From Metabacillus sediminilitoris (GTDB lineage: Bacteria > Bacillota > Bacilli > Bacillales > Bacillaceae), in contig NZ_CP046266.1 of the NCBI RefSeq assembly GCF_009720625.1, positions 753,501-817,500 on the forward strand: 64,000 bases of DNA, given 5' to 3'. Both the position numbers and the translations under genes were made by a program. Below, one piece after another: positions 54,379 to 62,558 of this stretch. Within the stretch, counting starts at the first letter, position 1, and every line of letters begins with the position of its first letter. The notes beneath the pieces were generated by a model. It was given only the letters and a program-made list of their open reading frames with translations. It was not told the DNA's origin and searched no databases.

Positions 54379-54966
54379 TTACCTTGAGGATAAAAGCTCT
54401 TCAGCTTTAGGCTCTTTTTTTAACTTTCCTTTTTCTTCATAAAGTGAATCCTCGATGTTATTGAAGGATCGTTCGAATATTTCCATAAAATCATCTCCAT
54501 AAATATTACGAATGATACACATCATGTCCAACAGCTCAGGAAATTTCCCATACAAATTTTGAAGGGGGAGGGCCCCTTTAAAAACGGAATTTCTATCCGG
54601 ATTAAAATCTTCTAAAAGCTGTGCAAGAACTTCTTCTCCTTGCTTTGTAAGCTTAATATACGTATTTCGCTTATCATTCGCTTTTTTAGAAAACTCTAAA
54701 TATCCTCTTTCCTCAAGCTTTTTTGAAAAGTTAAATGCCGTAGATACGTGCATAACTCCGAATTTAGCAATCTCTGAAATTGATGCCCCATTCAAATGAT
54801 CTGCTATCCAAAGGATATGGTGCTCGTTGATATTTAAATCGTACGGCTTTATCCATTGCTGCCAATCCTTCTCAATCGATTTCCATAATGCTTTACTCAT
54901 CTGCGCAACGCGTTGACTGAATAATAAGGCTTCCTTTACTGTATATTCCTTTTCATTATGCTTCAT
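54379..54966 (-). CDS. hpr: Transition-state MarR-family regulator Hpr (ScoC)
   Basis: I start at ATG 54966 (GGGGTGACC box), giving 195 residues (B. subtilis 203). The MarR-type winged helix shows [25 protein letters not shown] and [18 protein letters not shown] near residues 48-95, and the wing [14 protein letters not shown]. Hpr represses protease genes (aprE, nprE), sin and opp, timing post-exponential behaviour and sporulation. Gene order prsA-yhaI-hpr-yhaH matches B. subtilis. Confidence 0.93.
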   Translation of the reverse strand: MKHNEKEYTVKEALLFSQRVAQMSKALWKSIEKDWQQWIKPYDLNINEHHILWIADHLNGASISEIAKFGVMHVSTAFNFSKKLEERGYLEFSKKANDKRNTYIKLTKQGEEVLAQLLEDFNPDRNSVFKGALPLQNLYGKFPELLDMMCIIRNIYGDDFMEIFERSFNNIEDSLYEEKGKLKKEPKAEELLSSR

Positions 54967-55200
54967 CACCGGTCACCCCTACTCTCCCCTAAATGTTTTA
55001 TTTTCTATTATGCCAATAAAATAAAGATTAATAAAGATATAAATTTACGAAATTTTTAAAAATTTATAAAATTCCTTATTTATCAATGGTTTGAGGGATA
55101 AAAAAAGTGTGCAGGTATAAAAACACCTGCACACAATTTACTTGAAAACAAAAATAATTAGATAGATTTGGAAGGGCAAATACTAAATTTAGGTATACGG

Positions 55201-55554
55201 TTAATGTAATGATTTCTCAAGCTGTTTAATTTTTTGCTCAACTTCTTCAATTTCCTTTTGTAAATCTTTTTTATGAGGCTCAATTTCCTGTTGAAATTGA
55301 TTAATTGTTCTTTTTAAATCAGCTGAGACATCTTTTATAACTTCTGAACTTTCTTTTGCAGTAATGATGATTTGATCCTTTAATGCCATACTATCGTCTT
55401 TTAATTGTCGGATTGTCTCCTCGAGCTTTTTTCGGTTATTTGAAAGTTGCCCGCGTATTTCTTTTCCAGATGAAGGTGTAGATAGTAAGGTGCTGATTCC
55501 GCCTATTAATCCACCAATTAGTACTCCGTACAAAAATGATCTGTTATTTGACAT
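55201..55554 (-). CDS. yhaH: YtxH-like membrane-anchored protein YhaH
   Basis: I start at ATG 55554 behind TTGGAG, giving 117 residues (B. subtilis 118). An N-terminal glycine-rich span (FLYGVLIGGLIGGISTLLST) is followed by PSSGKEIRGQLSNN, then a long coiled coil ending EEVEQKIKQLEKSLH. This is the YtxH/gas-vesicle-like fold, with general stress association in B. subtilis (sigma-B). Role is unclear. Position between hpr and trpP matches. Confidence 0.88.
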   Translation of the reverse strand: MSNNRSFLYGVLIGGLIGGISTLLSTPSSGKEIRGQLSNNRKKLEETIRQLKDDSMALKDQIIITAKESSEVIKDVSADLKRTINQFQQEIEPHKKDLQKEIEEVEQKIKQLEKSLH

Positions 55555-55770
55555 ATTTATCACTCCAATTATGAAAGGATATAGTTACATTTCTACATAT
55601 TTAACGAACATCCTTCTTTAGAAATTACCCAAAGTGTTCTTACTTAAACATTATACATAGAGAACGACATGCAAGCATAATAATTTATATAGAGTTTGGA
55701 CTTCCAGTAGGAAGATAAAGATCGGACCAGTGCAAGTAGGGGTTTACACTTTTCTTGGAGGGGGATGAGC

Positions 55771-55962
55771 ATGTTAGGGATTATTTTGTTATTTTTTCTT
55801 ATAAGTTTATTGTTATTTATTGGGGCCTTTTATTATTTTAAACTTATGCAGCAATCAGCATCTTATCCGCCTAAGAAGATTGTGATGCAAAAGGTAACGG
55901 TTCTTACTTCAGCAGGGGGGATCACATTGCTGATAGGTATCATATTAATCTTCTTTCAGTAA
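55771..55962 (+). CDS. Small two-span membrane protein
   Basis: I start at ATG 55771, six bases after GGAGGGGG, giving 63 residues; an ATG two codons earlier abuts the box. Spans are GIILLFFLISLLLFIGAFYYF and VTVLTSAGGITLLIGIILIF, joined by a basic loop (SASYPPKKIVMQK). The strong ribosome site supports it. It resembles small membrane proteins beside trpP/yhaH in other Bacilli; no function is known to me. A family B repeat follows. Confidence 0.68.
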   Translation: MLGIILLFFLISLLLFIGAFYYFKLMQQSASYPPKKIVMQKVTVLTSAGGITLLIGIILIFFQ

Positions 55963-55984
55963 GTAATTAGGTTTAAAAATCATT

Positions 55985-56217
55985 TATAGAAATGGCTGTT
56001 TTCGCATACTTTGTTGGTATTTACAAAGTAGTGCCGTGTGGTTGATTTCAGCAAGAGATGCTCGCTTTTTAGCGGGGCGGGCGGTGAGCCTCTTCGGCGT
56101 AAACTCCTGCATGAGTCTCACCTGTCCCGCAACACCCGCAGGATTCTCGCAATCTGCTCCAATCAACCTTAAATAGTTTTTCGTTCTAAAAGCAACAATC
56201 TCTTAGAAAAAAGCCAT
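55985..56217 (-). repeat. Dispersed repeat, family B (full copy, inverted)
   Basis: The reverse of the copy at 28264: AAATGGCTGTTTTCGCA at the left end, GATTTCAGCAAGAGATGCTC, CGCCCGCCCC-type centre, and AAAAGCAACAATCTCTTAG at the right end. The ends pair imperfectly. It has no gene. It lies between the 55771 gene and trpP. Confidence 0.75.
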
Positions 56218-56225
56218 AGAAATAG

Positions 56226-56253
56226 AAAACCCGATCACTTGTGATCGGGTTGT
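56226..56253 (-). terminator. Terminator after trpP
   Basis: AACCCGATCAC pairs with GTGATCGGGTT around TT, with T-rich flanks on both strands. Confidence 0.8.
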
Positions 56254-56267
56254 TGTTTTGCTATAGG

Positions 56268-56795
56268 TTATTCTGTAATGGTAGTAAGATTAGATCGTTT
56301 AAAAATAGCTTGAACAATTGGTAGTATCACAATCATTGCTCCACCATTAAATAATGTTGCTGGAAGAACAACAGTTAAAAATAATGTTGTGAAAGCAACA
56401 CCGCCAGGTAATCCAACAATCATTAATGCAGAGAATAAAAAGATTGTTCCTGAGATAATTGTGCCAATAACTGTTAGTACAGTTGCTGTAGCTACTTTTT
56501 GTGCAATTTTCTTAACTACTAGGAATATTCCGTAGAATACGAATCCAGTAATGATCTTGTCAATAATATTAGGAATTTGTCCTCCTGGAAACGTCGTTGT
56601 TAAAGCAGAGAGGACTCCAGTAACAATACTTAGTAATGTTACATTTTTTAAACTAGGAAATAAAATAATTCCAATAAACATCATGACTAACATCATATCA
56701 GGTTTCATACCATTGTAGAAAGGTGGCATTACCATGTGAAGTACAGCCCCAATTGCAGCAAATAACGATAGTGTAACTAAAATTCTTGTTTTCAT
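56268..56795 (-). CDS. trpP: Tryptophan transporter TrpP
   Basis: I start at ATG 56795, giving 175 residues (B. subtilis 172); the frame runs 15 codons upstream through the regulatory site. There are five or six membrane spans, with VLHMVMPPFYNGMKPDMMLVM (a BioY/ECF-like substrate-binding loop, in parts) near residue 20 and TFPGGQIPNIIDKI near 70. It imports tryptophan and is the only transporter in the TRAP regulon of B. subtilis. A TRAP-type GAG repeat overlies its ribosome site, so translation should fall when tryptophan is plentiful. Confidence 0.9.
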   Translation of the reverse strand: MKTRILVTLSLFAAIGAVLHMVMPPFYNGMKPDMMLVMMFIGIILFPSLKNVTLLSIVTGVLSALTTTFPGGQIPNIIDKIITGFVFYGIFLVVKKIAQKVATATVLTVIGTIISGTIFLFSALMIVGLPGGVAFTTLFLTVVLPATLFNGGAMIVILPIVQAIFKRSNLTTITE

Positions 56796-56798
56796 TTT

Positions 56799-56822
56799 CT
56801 CTGGCTCTCCTCTTCTAAACTC
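56799..56822 (-). promoter_or_regulatory. Candidate TRAP-binding site overlapping the trpP ribosome binding site
   Basis: The mRNA reads GAG-TT-TAG-AA-GAG-GA-GAG-CCA-GAG: five (G/U)AG triplets spaced by two or three bases, immediately before the trpP ATG. This is the recognition pattern of the trp RNA-binding attenuation protein. The SD lies inside it. The B. subtilis trpP (yhaG) site is longer, so fewer contacts are seen here. Confidence 0.65.
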
Positions 56823-56943
56823 TTGTATTTTTCCCTTCAATAGTGATCTATGTTCCTATTGCAAAGGAATGTTATTTCATATTATATCAGGTAAAGAAAT
56901 AAACGTACAGATTTTTTCTAAAGATCGTTTTAATCATAAAGAC

Positions 56944-58023
56944 CTATTTATGTTGGTTTTTGAATTCCTTCATAAAATTAGCTAATGCCTCACATGCTTC
57001 TTTTGGTACAGCGTTGTATGCAGATGCTCTGCATCCGCCAACAGAACGATGACCCGCAAGTCCAATAAAATTGCGATCCTTTGCTTCTTGAAGGAATTTT
57101 TTTGTTAATTCTTCGTTAGGTAAAGTGAATGTAATATTCATTAATGAACGGCTACCTTTTGTTGCGTGACCTTTATAAAAACCGTCGCTCTCTTCAATAG
57201 CAGAATAAATATATCCAGCTTTTTCTTCATTTAATTTTTGAATGCTTTTAACTCCGCCTTGTTCTTTTACCCATTCTAATACTAGAGAAAGCATATAAAT
57301 GGCGAAAGTAGGCGGTGTATTAAATAAAGAGTTATTTTTTGAATGAGTTGCATAGCTTAAAATTGTAGGAACATTCGTGCGCGCTGTTTCTAGAAAGTCT
57401 TTCTTGACGATCACGACAGTAACACCTGAAGGGCCTAAATTTTTCTGAGCTCCCGCATAGATAAGTGAGAATTTCTCAACATCGATTTCTTTACATAAAA
57501 TATCGCTAGACATATCAGCGATTAATGGAATTGGACTTGTTGGGTATTCATTCCACTGTGTACCATAAATCGTGTTGTTTGATGTAATGTGAACGTATGC
57601 ACCATCTTCTTCAACACCTTCTAGAGAAAATGAAGGAATAGTGGTGTAATTCTCTTCTTTACTGGAAGCTAAAATACGAGTTTCTCCGAAAAGTTTAGCC
57701 TCTTTTAGAGCTTTCTCAGACCAAGCTCCTGATAAAATATAATGTGCTGTTTTATTTTCAGGGAGAAAGTTCATAGGAATCATGGTAAATTGTAAACTTG
57801 CTCCACCTTGTAAAAATAAAACTTCATACGTATCAGGAATACCAAGAAGCTCTCTTAGTAAAGAATTAGCACGATTGTGAACTTCTTCATAGTCTTTACT
57901 ACGATGGCTAAGCTCCATGACAGACATCCCAGTATTTTGAAAATTCACAAGTTCCTTTTGTGCCTTTTCAAGCACTGGTAATGGAATAGCAGCTGGACCT
58001 GCATTAAAATTATAAGCTCTCAT
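56944..58023 (-). CDS. serC: Phosphoserine aminotransferase SerC
   Basis: I start at ATG 58023 behind AAGGAGGG, giving 359 residues, as in B. subtilis SerC. It opens MRAYNFNAGPAAIPLPVLEK, the family signature. GGASLQF and TSNNTIYGTQW are substrate and PLP-pocket regions, and the PLP-binding Lys is in IYAGAQKNLGPSGV near residue 197. GHRSVGGCRASAYNA near 335 binds the phosphate. It converts 3-phosphohydroxypyruvate and glutamate to phosphoserine in serine synthesis, in the cytosol. Confidence 0.96.
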   Translation of the reverse strand: MRAYNFNAGPAAIPLPVLEKAQKELVNFQNTGMSVMELSHRSKDYEEVHNRANSLLRELLGIPDTYEVLFLQGGASLQFTMIPMNFLPENKTAHYILSGAWSEKALKEAKLFGETRILASSKEENYTTIPSFSLEGVEEDGAYVHITSNNTIYGTQWNEYPTSPIPLIADMSSDILCKEIDVEKFSLIYAGAQKNLGPSGVTVVIVKKDFLETARTNVPTILSYATHSKNNSLFNTPPTFAIYMLSLVLEWVKEQGGVKSIQKLNEEKAGYIYSAIEESDGFYKGHATKGSRSLMNITFTLPNEELTKKFLQEAKDRNFIGLAGHRSVGGCRASAYNAVPKEACEALANFMKEFKNQHK

Positions 58024-58116
58024 ATATTTGCCCTCCTTAAAATAATATTCATATCCTATCATGAAAAAGTATGGAAATATAGACTGAAAATTTTCATCTT
58101 TGTGAAATTTGTCGAA

Positions 58117-58542
58117 TTAATTTGTCATTCCTTCTTTAATTGATGTTGCTATTTCATTAAGTTGTTTTGGTGTATATTGATCTTCATGAGTTTTCCAAAC
58201 AGCACCAAAGCCGTCACCAGCTCCATAACGAGGGATGATATGCATGTGATAATGGAAAACAGATTGTCCTGCTTTTTCACCATTGTTATTCAACAAATTC
58301 AATCCAATAGGTTTAAATTGCTTTTTAATTGAATTTGCAATTTGTGGGACAACTTCAAACAATTTACTAGCAATCTCTGGTGTTAATTCATAAATATTTT
58401 CTTTATGTACTTTTGGAATAACTAGTGTATGCCCCTTTGTTACCTGACTAATGTCAAGAAAAGCTACAACATGCTCGTTTTCAAACACTTTTGAACTTGG
58501 GATTTCACCATTAATAATTTTACAAAAAATACAATTACTCAA
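58117..58542 (-). CDS. hit: HIT-family nucleotide hydrolase Hit
   Basis: A 141-residue histidine-triad protein, starting at TTG with a modest AAGGG box. CIFCKIINGEIPSSK opens the family with its zinc-type cysteines, and the triad HYHMHIIPRYG (HxHxH) is near residue 97. LDISQVTKGHTLVIPKVH is conserved. It hydrolyses nucleotide monophosphoramidates. It lies divergent from ecsABC as in B. subtilis, but here 1.3 kb of repeats separates them. Confidence 0.93.
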   Translation of the reverse strand: MSNCIFCKIINGEIPSSKVFENEHVVAFLDISQVTKGHTLVIPKVHKENIYELTPEIASKLFEVVPQIANSIKKQFKPIGLNLLNNNGEKAGQSVFHYHMHIIPRYGAGDGFGAVWKTHEDQYTPKQLNEIATSIKEGMTN

Positions 58543-58674
58543 CTTTGCACGACCCTTCGTAAAAATTTTTAGAATTTAAACAATTTTCAACATCTTTTGA
58601 AAAGCATTTATGTTATTTTTTAAAATGGTACTAAAGGTTAAGTTTTTTTCTTATTTTGGGTGACTGCTATTGGC

Positions 58675-58945
58675 GTTAAACAGGCGCTTACGCTTTTCAT
58701 TGTCTAGCTCCAGCGCATAGCCCCTCGAGTCATAAGCCAATTAGGAATTGAAGGTAAAGAACACCTTCTATTCCTAATCGTCTTATGCATGTCGGGGCTG
58801 ACCAAGGCGCTTGCGCTTTTCGTTGTCTAGCTCCAGCGCCTAGCTCCTCGAGTCATAAGCCAATCCAGAATTGAAGGTAAAGAGCACCTTCTATTCTGGC
58901 TTGTCTTATGCTTTTCGGAGCTGATCAAGGCGCTTGCGCTTTTCT
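58675..58945 (-). repeat. Dispersed hairpin repeat, family A (two tandem full copies)
   Basis: Two head-to-tail units (about 58690-58820 and 58825-58945). Each has TCTAGCTCCAGCGC, CTCGAGTCATAAGCCAAT, GAAGGTAAAGA...CACCTTCTAT, then CTTATGC...CGGGGCTG or CGGAGCTG, AAGGCGCTTGCGCTTTTC. The variable apical stems are AATTAGGAAT/ATTCCTAAT in the first and CCAGAAT/ATTCTGG in the second, so both arms changed together. Confidence 0.85.
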
Positions 58946-59059
58946 AGTTTATGTATGACCGTATTTTACCATATTGAAATAAATGAAAAAAGAACAGGGT
59001 GAATTGTCTGTTCACCCTGTTCCTGAAGAAGGGAATTAAAAACTCAAGTATATGGGATA

Positions 59060-59620
59060 TTATCTTTGATAAACACCTCATTTAACATTTTTTTATATGT
59101 TATTTGATGTGATATCACCATTGTTCAATACAACCATCCCCTTGTTAAGTTTTAATAAAGCTTAACAAATTGAGAAAATGATATTGTCTGCGACAAACAC
59201 CTCATTTACAAAATGATGTTACAATCGAGCGTTTAATTCAAGAGAATTACGGCCCGTAGACACCTCATTTCGTAAGTTGTATAGCAAAATGGAATTACAC
59301 GATAACTTCTTGTGTGAGAAGATTATTGCGTTTGATAAACACCTCATTTAACATTTTATTTATATGTTATCTGATGTGATCATCACCATTGTCCAATACA
59401 ACCATCCCCTTGTTAAGTGTTTTTACTTCCTAACAATAAGAGAATTCGACATTGTCTTTGACAAACACCTCATTTGCAAAATGATGTTACAATCGAGCGT
59501 CTAATTCAAGAGAATTACGGCCCGTAGACACCTCATTTCGAAATGTAGTACTGCAATGGATTAAAAATAATTTTTCCCTTTTGAGTAAAAATAGTTGTCT
59601 TTAACTAACACCTCATTTAT
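59060..59620. repeat. Duplicated block with seven ACACCTCATTT motifs
   Basis: ACACCTCATTT occurs at 59073, 59197, 59260, 59339, 59465, 59528 and 59608. The steps are 124, 63, 79, then 126, 63, 80, so a unit of about 267 bp with three motifs is present twice, followed by the first part of a third. Flanks also recur: TTGATAAACACC, GACAAACACC, CCCGTAGACACC; CAATACAACCATCCCCTTGT; AGAATTACGGCCCGTAGACA. There is no gene. It lies 200 bp before ecsA. Confidence 0.9.
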
Positions 59621-59741
59621 AAGGTTTTCGTTCTGACAAGCTATCCCTTCCTCACTAATTATGATGTCCGGATTGACGTGTATTATGCAGGGGATTTCTC
59701 AAATAAAAAGAGGGATTATTTAGGGACAGAATATCTTATTC

Positions 59742-59785
59742 GTCAATGCTTGTCGGGTCTGAACAAGGCGCTTCCGCCTTTCGTG
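59742..59785. repeat. Dispersed hairpin repeat, family A (partial)
   Basis: ATGCTTGTCGGGTCTGAACA then AGGCGCTTCCGCCTTTC: the right half of family A, immediately before the ecsA ribosome site. Confidence 0.7.
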
Positions 59786-59819
59786 TGTTAATATAAAAAG
59801 AAAAAGGAGTTCCATATTC

Positions 59820-60566
59820 ATGACATTGTTAAAAGTAGAACATTTAACTGGTGGATATACTCGATATCCTGTTTTGAAGGATATTTCATTTGAAGTTGAT
59901 AAGGGTAATATAGTTGGCTTGATTGGGTTGAATGGTGCAGGGAAAAGTACAACGATAAAGCATATTATTGGGTTAATGGAAGCACATAAAGGCCAAATTT
60001 GGATTAATGATAAAACATTTGCTGATGATGCTGCATCATATCGTTCACAATTTAGTTTTATTCCTGAAACACCTATTTTATATGATGAGTTAACACTACA
60101 TGAACATTTAGAATTAACGGCTATGGCGTATGGCTTAGATAAAGAAACATTTGAAAAACGTCTTCATCCATTATTAAAAGAATTTCGAATGGAGAAACGA
60201 TTAAAATGGTTTCCAGCACATTTTTCAAAGGGTATGAAACAAAAGGTTATGATCATGTGTGCGTTTTTAATTGAACCCTCTTTATATATAATTGATGAAC
60301 CGTTTGTAGGTTTAGACCCGCTAGCCATTAATTCACTATTAGAAATGATGGAAAAGGCTAAAAAACAAGGTTCAGGTATTCTAATGTCAACACATATACT
60401 TGCTACAGCTGAACGCTATTGTGATTCGTTTATTATTCTACATAATGGAGAAATTCGGGCAAAAGGCACATTAATGCAGCTGCGGGAGCAATTTGGAATG
60501 AGGGATGCAACTCTTGATGATCTGTATATTCAATTAACAAAGGAAGATCAAGATGAAGAGCATTGA
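59820..60566 (+). CDS. ecsA: ABC transporter ATPase EcsA
   Basis: A 248-residue ATPase behind AAGGAG. Walker A is GLNGAGKSTT near residue 38, the signature is HFSKGMKQKVMI near 138, Walker B YIIDEPFVGLDP near 158, and the switch His is in MSTHILATAERY. It energises the membrane partner EcsB, whose start overlaps this gene by 14 nt. In B. subtilis, ecs mutations affect protein secretion, competence and sporulation through intramembrane proteolysis by RasP. Confidence 0.95.
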   Translation: MTLLKVEHLTGGYTRYPVLKDISFEVDKGNIVGLIGLNGAGKSTTIKHIIGLMEAHKGQIWINDKTFADDAASYRSQFSFIPETPILYDELTLHEHLELTAMAYGLDKETFEKRLHPLLKEFRMEKRLKWFPAHFSKGMKQKVMIMCAFLIEPSLYIIDEPFVGLDPLAINSLLEMMEKAKKQGSGILMSTHILATAERYCDSFIILHNGEIRAKGTLMQLREQFGMRDATLDDLYIQLTKEDQDEEH

Positions 60567-61782
60567 AGAGATTTGGAAAACACGGATTAATCATCATATA
60601 AATGAAACAAGATCTTATTTGAAATATATGTTAAATGATCACCTGCTTTTTGTGTTTATATTTTTAGCTGCAGGTGGGGCTTTAACATATCAAAGATGGC
60701 TTGAGACATTATCACCTCATTTTCCAGCACTCATCATTATGACAATTACGTTCACGTTAATCGTTATTAGTTCACACGTTCGAACGTTGATGAAAGAAGC
60801 TGATATGATGTTTCTGCTCCCGATGGAACATAAGCTGAAGCATTATTTTCAAAAAGCATTTTCCTACAGTTTCATTACACAAAGTTTTGTCATCATTGTT
60901 GCAATCATCTTGTTTGCACCACTTTATTTTAAAGTGACTCAGGCAAACGGACGTATATTGATTATTAGTTTGATTTTATTGCTGATCGTAAAATATTGGA
61001 ATTTACGGATGAGTTGGAAAATGGGATTTTTAACTGACTCATCTGCCAAATGGAGCGACCTAGTTGTACGATTTGCGCTTAATTTATGTGGTATTTATTT
61101 TATTTTTTCACAACAATATTTGTTTGTGATAGCAATTTTTTTCATAATGGCTGGGTATGATGCTTATTTTTTCAAGCATGTTAAGTCAAAAACTGTTAAA
61201 TGGGATCAGTTAATTAAAAAGGAAGAAGAAAAGAAACAATCCTTTTATAAACTAGCTAATTTATTTACAGATGTACCAAAATTGAAAAAAAGAGCAAAAC
61301 GAAGAAAATATCTCGATTGGATCTTAAAACAAATTACTTATCAACAAGGAAACGTGTACAAGTATTTATTTTCACGAGCTTTACTGCGTTCTGGAGATTA
61401 TTTTGGAATCTTCGTACGTCTAACGATTATTGGGTCTGTGATTTTATCGGTTATTAATGAACAACTTGTTGGAAATGTTATTGTTGTCATTGTTTTTTCA
61501 TTTTTAACAGGAATTCAAATAATGAGCCTATATAAGCATTTCGATTTATTAGAGCTTCCAGCTCTTTATCCAAATGCAGAAGCCGATAAGCTTGATAGTT
61601 TTGTTAAGGTGATCTATGGTTTTTTACTTTTCCAAGCAATTGTATTTGCGATAGTTACGTTGCTCCTCTCAACAATTACGATATTTCTTGTGACAATCCT
61701 TTTAAATGTGTTATTTGTTAGTCTGTTTGTCCTTGTTTACATGAAAAATAGAGTAAAGAAGAATGAAAAGGATGTTTACTAA
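60553..61782 (+). CDS. ecsB: ABC transporter membrane subunit EcsB
   Basis: A 409-residue membrane protein (B. subtilis 408) with about eight to ten spans in two groups, residues ~25-220 and 280-395. A charged cytosolic loop (LIKKEEEKKQSFYKLANLF, then RAKRRKYLDWILKQI) lies between. It overlaps ecsA and abuts ecsC, so the three are one operon. The transported compound is unknown. No motif beyond the EcsB family pattern is seen. Confidence 0.93.
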   Translation: MKSIEEIWKTRINHHINETRSYLKYMLNDHLLFVFIFLAAGGALTYQRWLETLSPHFPALIIMTITFTLIVISSHVRTLMKEADMMFLLPMEHKLKHYFQKAFSYSFITQSFVIIVAIILFAPLYFKVTQANGRILIISLILLLIVKYWNLRMSWKMGFLTDSSAKWSDLVVRFALNLCGIYFIFSQQYLFVIAIFFIMAGYDAYFFKHVKSKTVKWDQLIKKEEEKKQSFYKLANLFTDVPKLKKRAKRRKYLDWILKQITYQQGNVYKYLFSRALLRSGDYFGIFVRLTIIGSVILSVINEQLVGNVIVVIVFSFLTGIQIMSLYKHFDLLELPALYPNAEADKLDSFVKVIYGFLLFQAIVFAIVTLLLSTITIFLVTILLNVLFVSLFVLVYMKNRVKKNEKDVY

Positions 61783-62496
61783 ATGAACTATGAAGCGCAA
61801 ATGGAAGAAGAGGCTAGACGTTGGAAACATAAGCAATTAAGAAAACCATCCTTGTTAGAACGTTCCTCAAAAAAAGCCCAGGTAAAGATCAATAACCTTA
61901 TTCCGGAGAAGGTTCATCAGACAATTACAGAAAGTATTAAAAAAATGGTTCAAGCAACACTTATAGGCTCCAATATCACGACATTTCCTAAAAAAATTGA
62001 AAACCATACCTTTGAAGAACGGGAAATGTTAGTGAAGAAATCGTTGGAAACATTTAAGAAGACAGCTGCAATTGAAGGTGCATCAACTGGTGCTGGCGGT
62101 CTTTTATTAGGTTTAGCAGATTTTCCTTTGTTTTTAAGTATTAAAATGAAGTTTTTATTTGAAGTTGCAAGTATTTATGGCTATAACACGAAGGAATATG
62201 AAGAACGATTATTTCTCCTATATGTATTTCAATTAGCCTTTTCTAGTGAAACACATAAAGAAGAGACCCTTGAAAAGATTGAGAATTGGGAAACGAAAAA
62301 ACATGAAATAAAGGATTTAGACTGGCGAATTTTTCAGCAGGAATATAGAGATTACATCGACCTTGTTAAGCTCATGCAAATACTGCCAGGTATTGGTGCC
62401 GTCGTTGGCGGTGTTGCAAATTATCACCTCGTACAACAGCTTGGCGAATGTGCGATGAATTGCTATCGGTTGAGGATTTTTTCAAATCATTCGTAA
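61783..62496 (+). CDS. ecsC: EcsC-family protein
   Basis: A 237-residue protein (B. subtilis 236) starting at the ATG one base after the ecsB stop. EGASTGAGGLLLGLADFPLFLSIK near residues 95-118 is the glycine-rich amphipathic core of EcsC proteins (split here as EGASTGAGGLLLGLADF and PLFLSIK), and LPGIGAVVGGVANYHL comes near the end. It probably associates with membrane. Function in the Ecs system is undefined. A strong bidirectional terminator follows. Confidence 0.93.
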   Translation: MNYEAQMEEEARRWKHKQLRKPSLLERSSKKAQVKINNLIPEKVHQTITESIKKMVQATLIGSNITTFPKKIENHTFEEREMLVKKSLETFKKTAAIEGASTGAGGLLLGLADFPLFLSIKMKFLFEVASIYGYNTKEYEERLFLLYVFQLAFSSETHKEETLEKIENWETKKHEIKDLDWRIFQQEYRDYIDLVKLMQILPGIGAVVGGVANYHLVQQLGECAMNCYRLRIFSNHS

Positions 62497-62497
62497 G

Positions 62498-62549
62498 AAA
62501 AACCCATGAATAAGGACGGTCTAACCATCCTTATTTCATGGGTTTTTCT
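62498..62549. terminator. Strong bidirectional terminator
   Basis: GAAAAACCCATGAATAAGGA pairs with TCCTTATTTCATGGGTTTTT around a short loop, ending the converging ecsC and yhaA genes. Confidence 0.9.
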
Positions 62550-62558
62550 TTTCATACA

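Noticed and set aside
55984..56166. Minus-strand frame inside a family B repeat (also 28317-28508)
   Set aside because: Composed of repeat DNA; no ribosome site; not shared in frame between copies.
59060..59620. CRISPR array or minus-strand leader peptides (ATGAGGTGT is the reverse of the motif)
   Set aside because: The intervals are not unique spacers: they recur in the duplication. The tiny minus-strand frames starting ATGAGGTGT have no ribosome site before them and differ in length.
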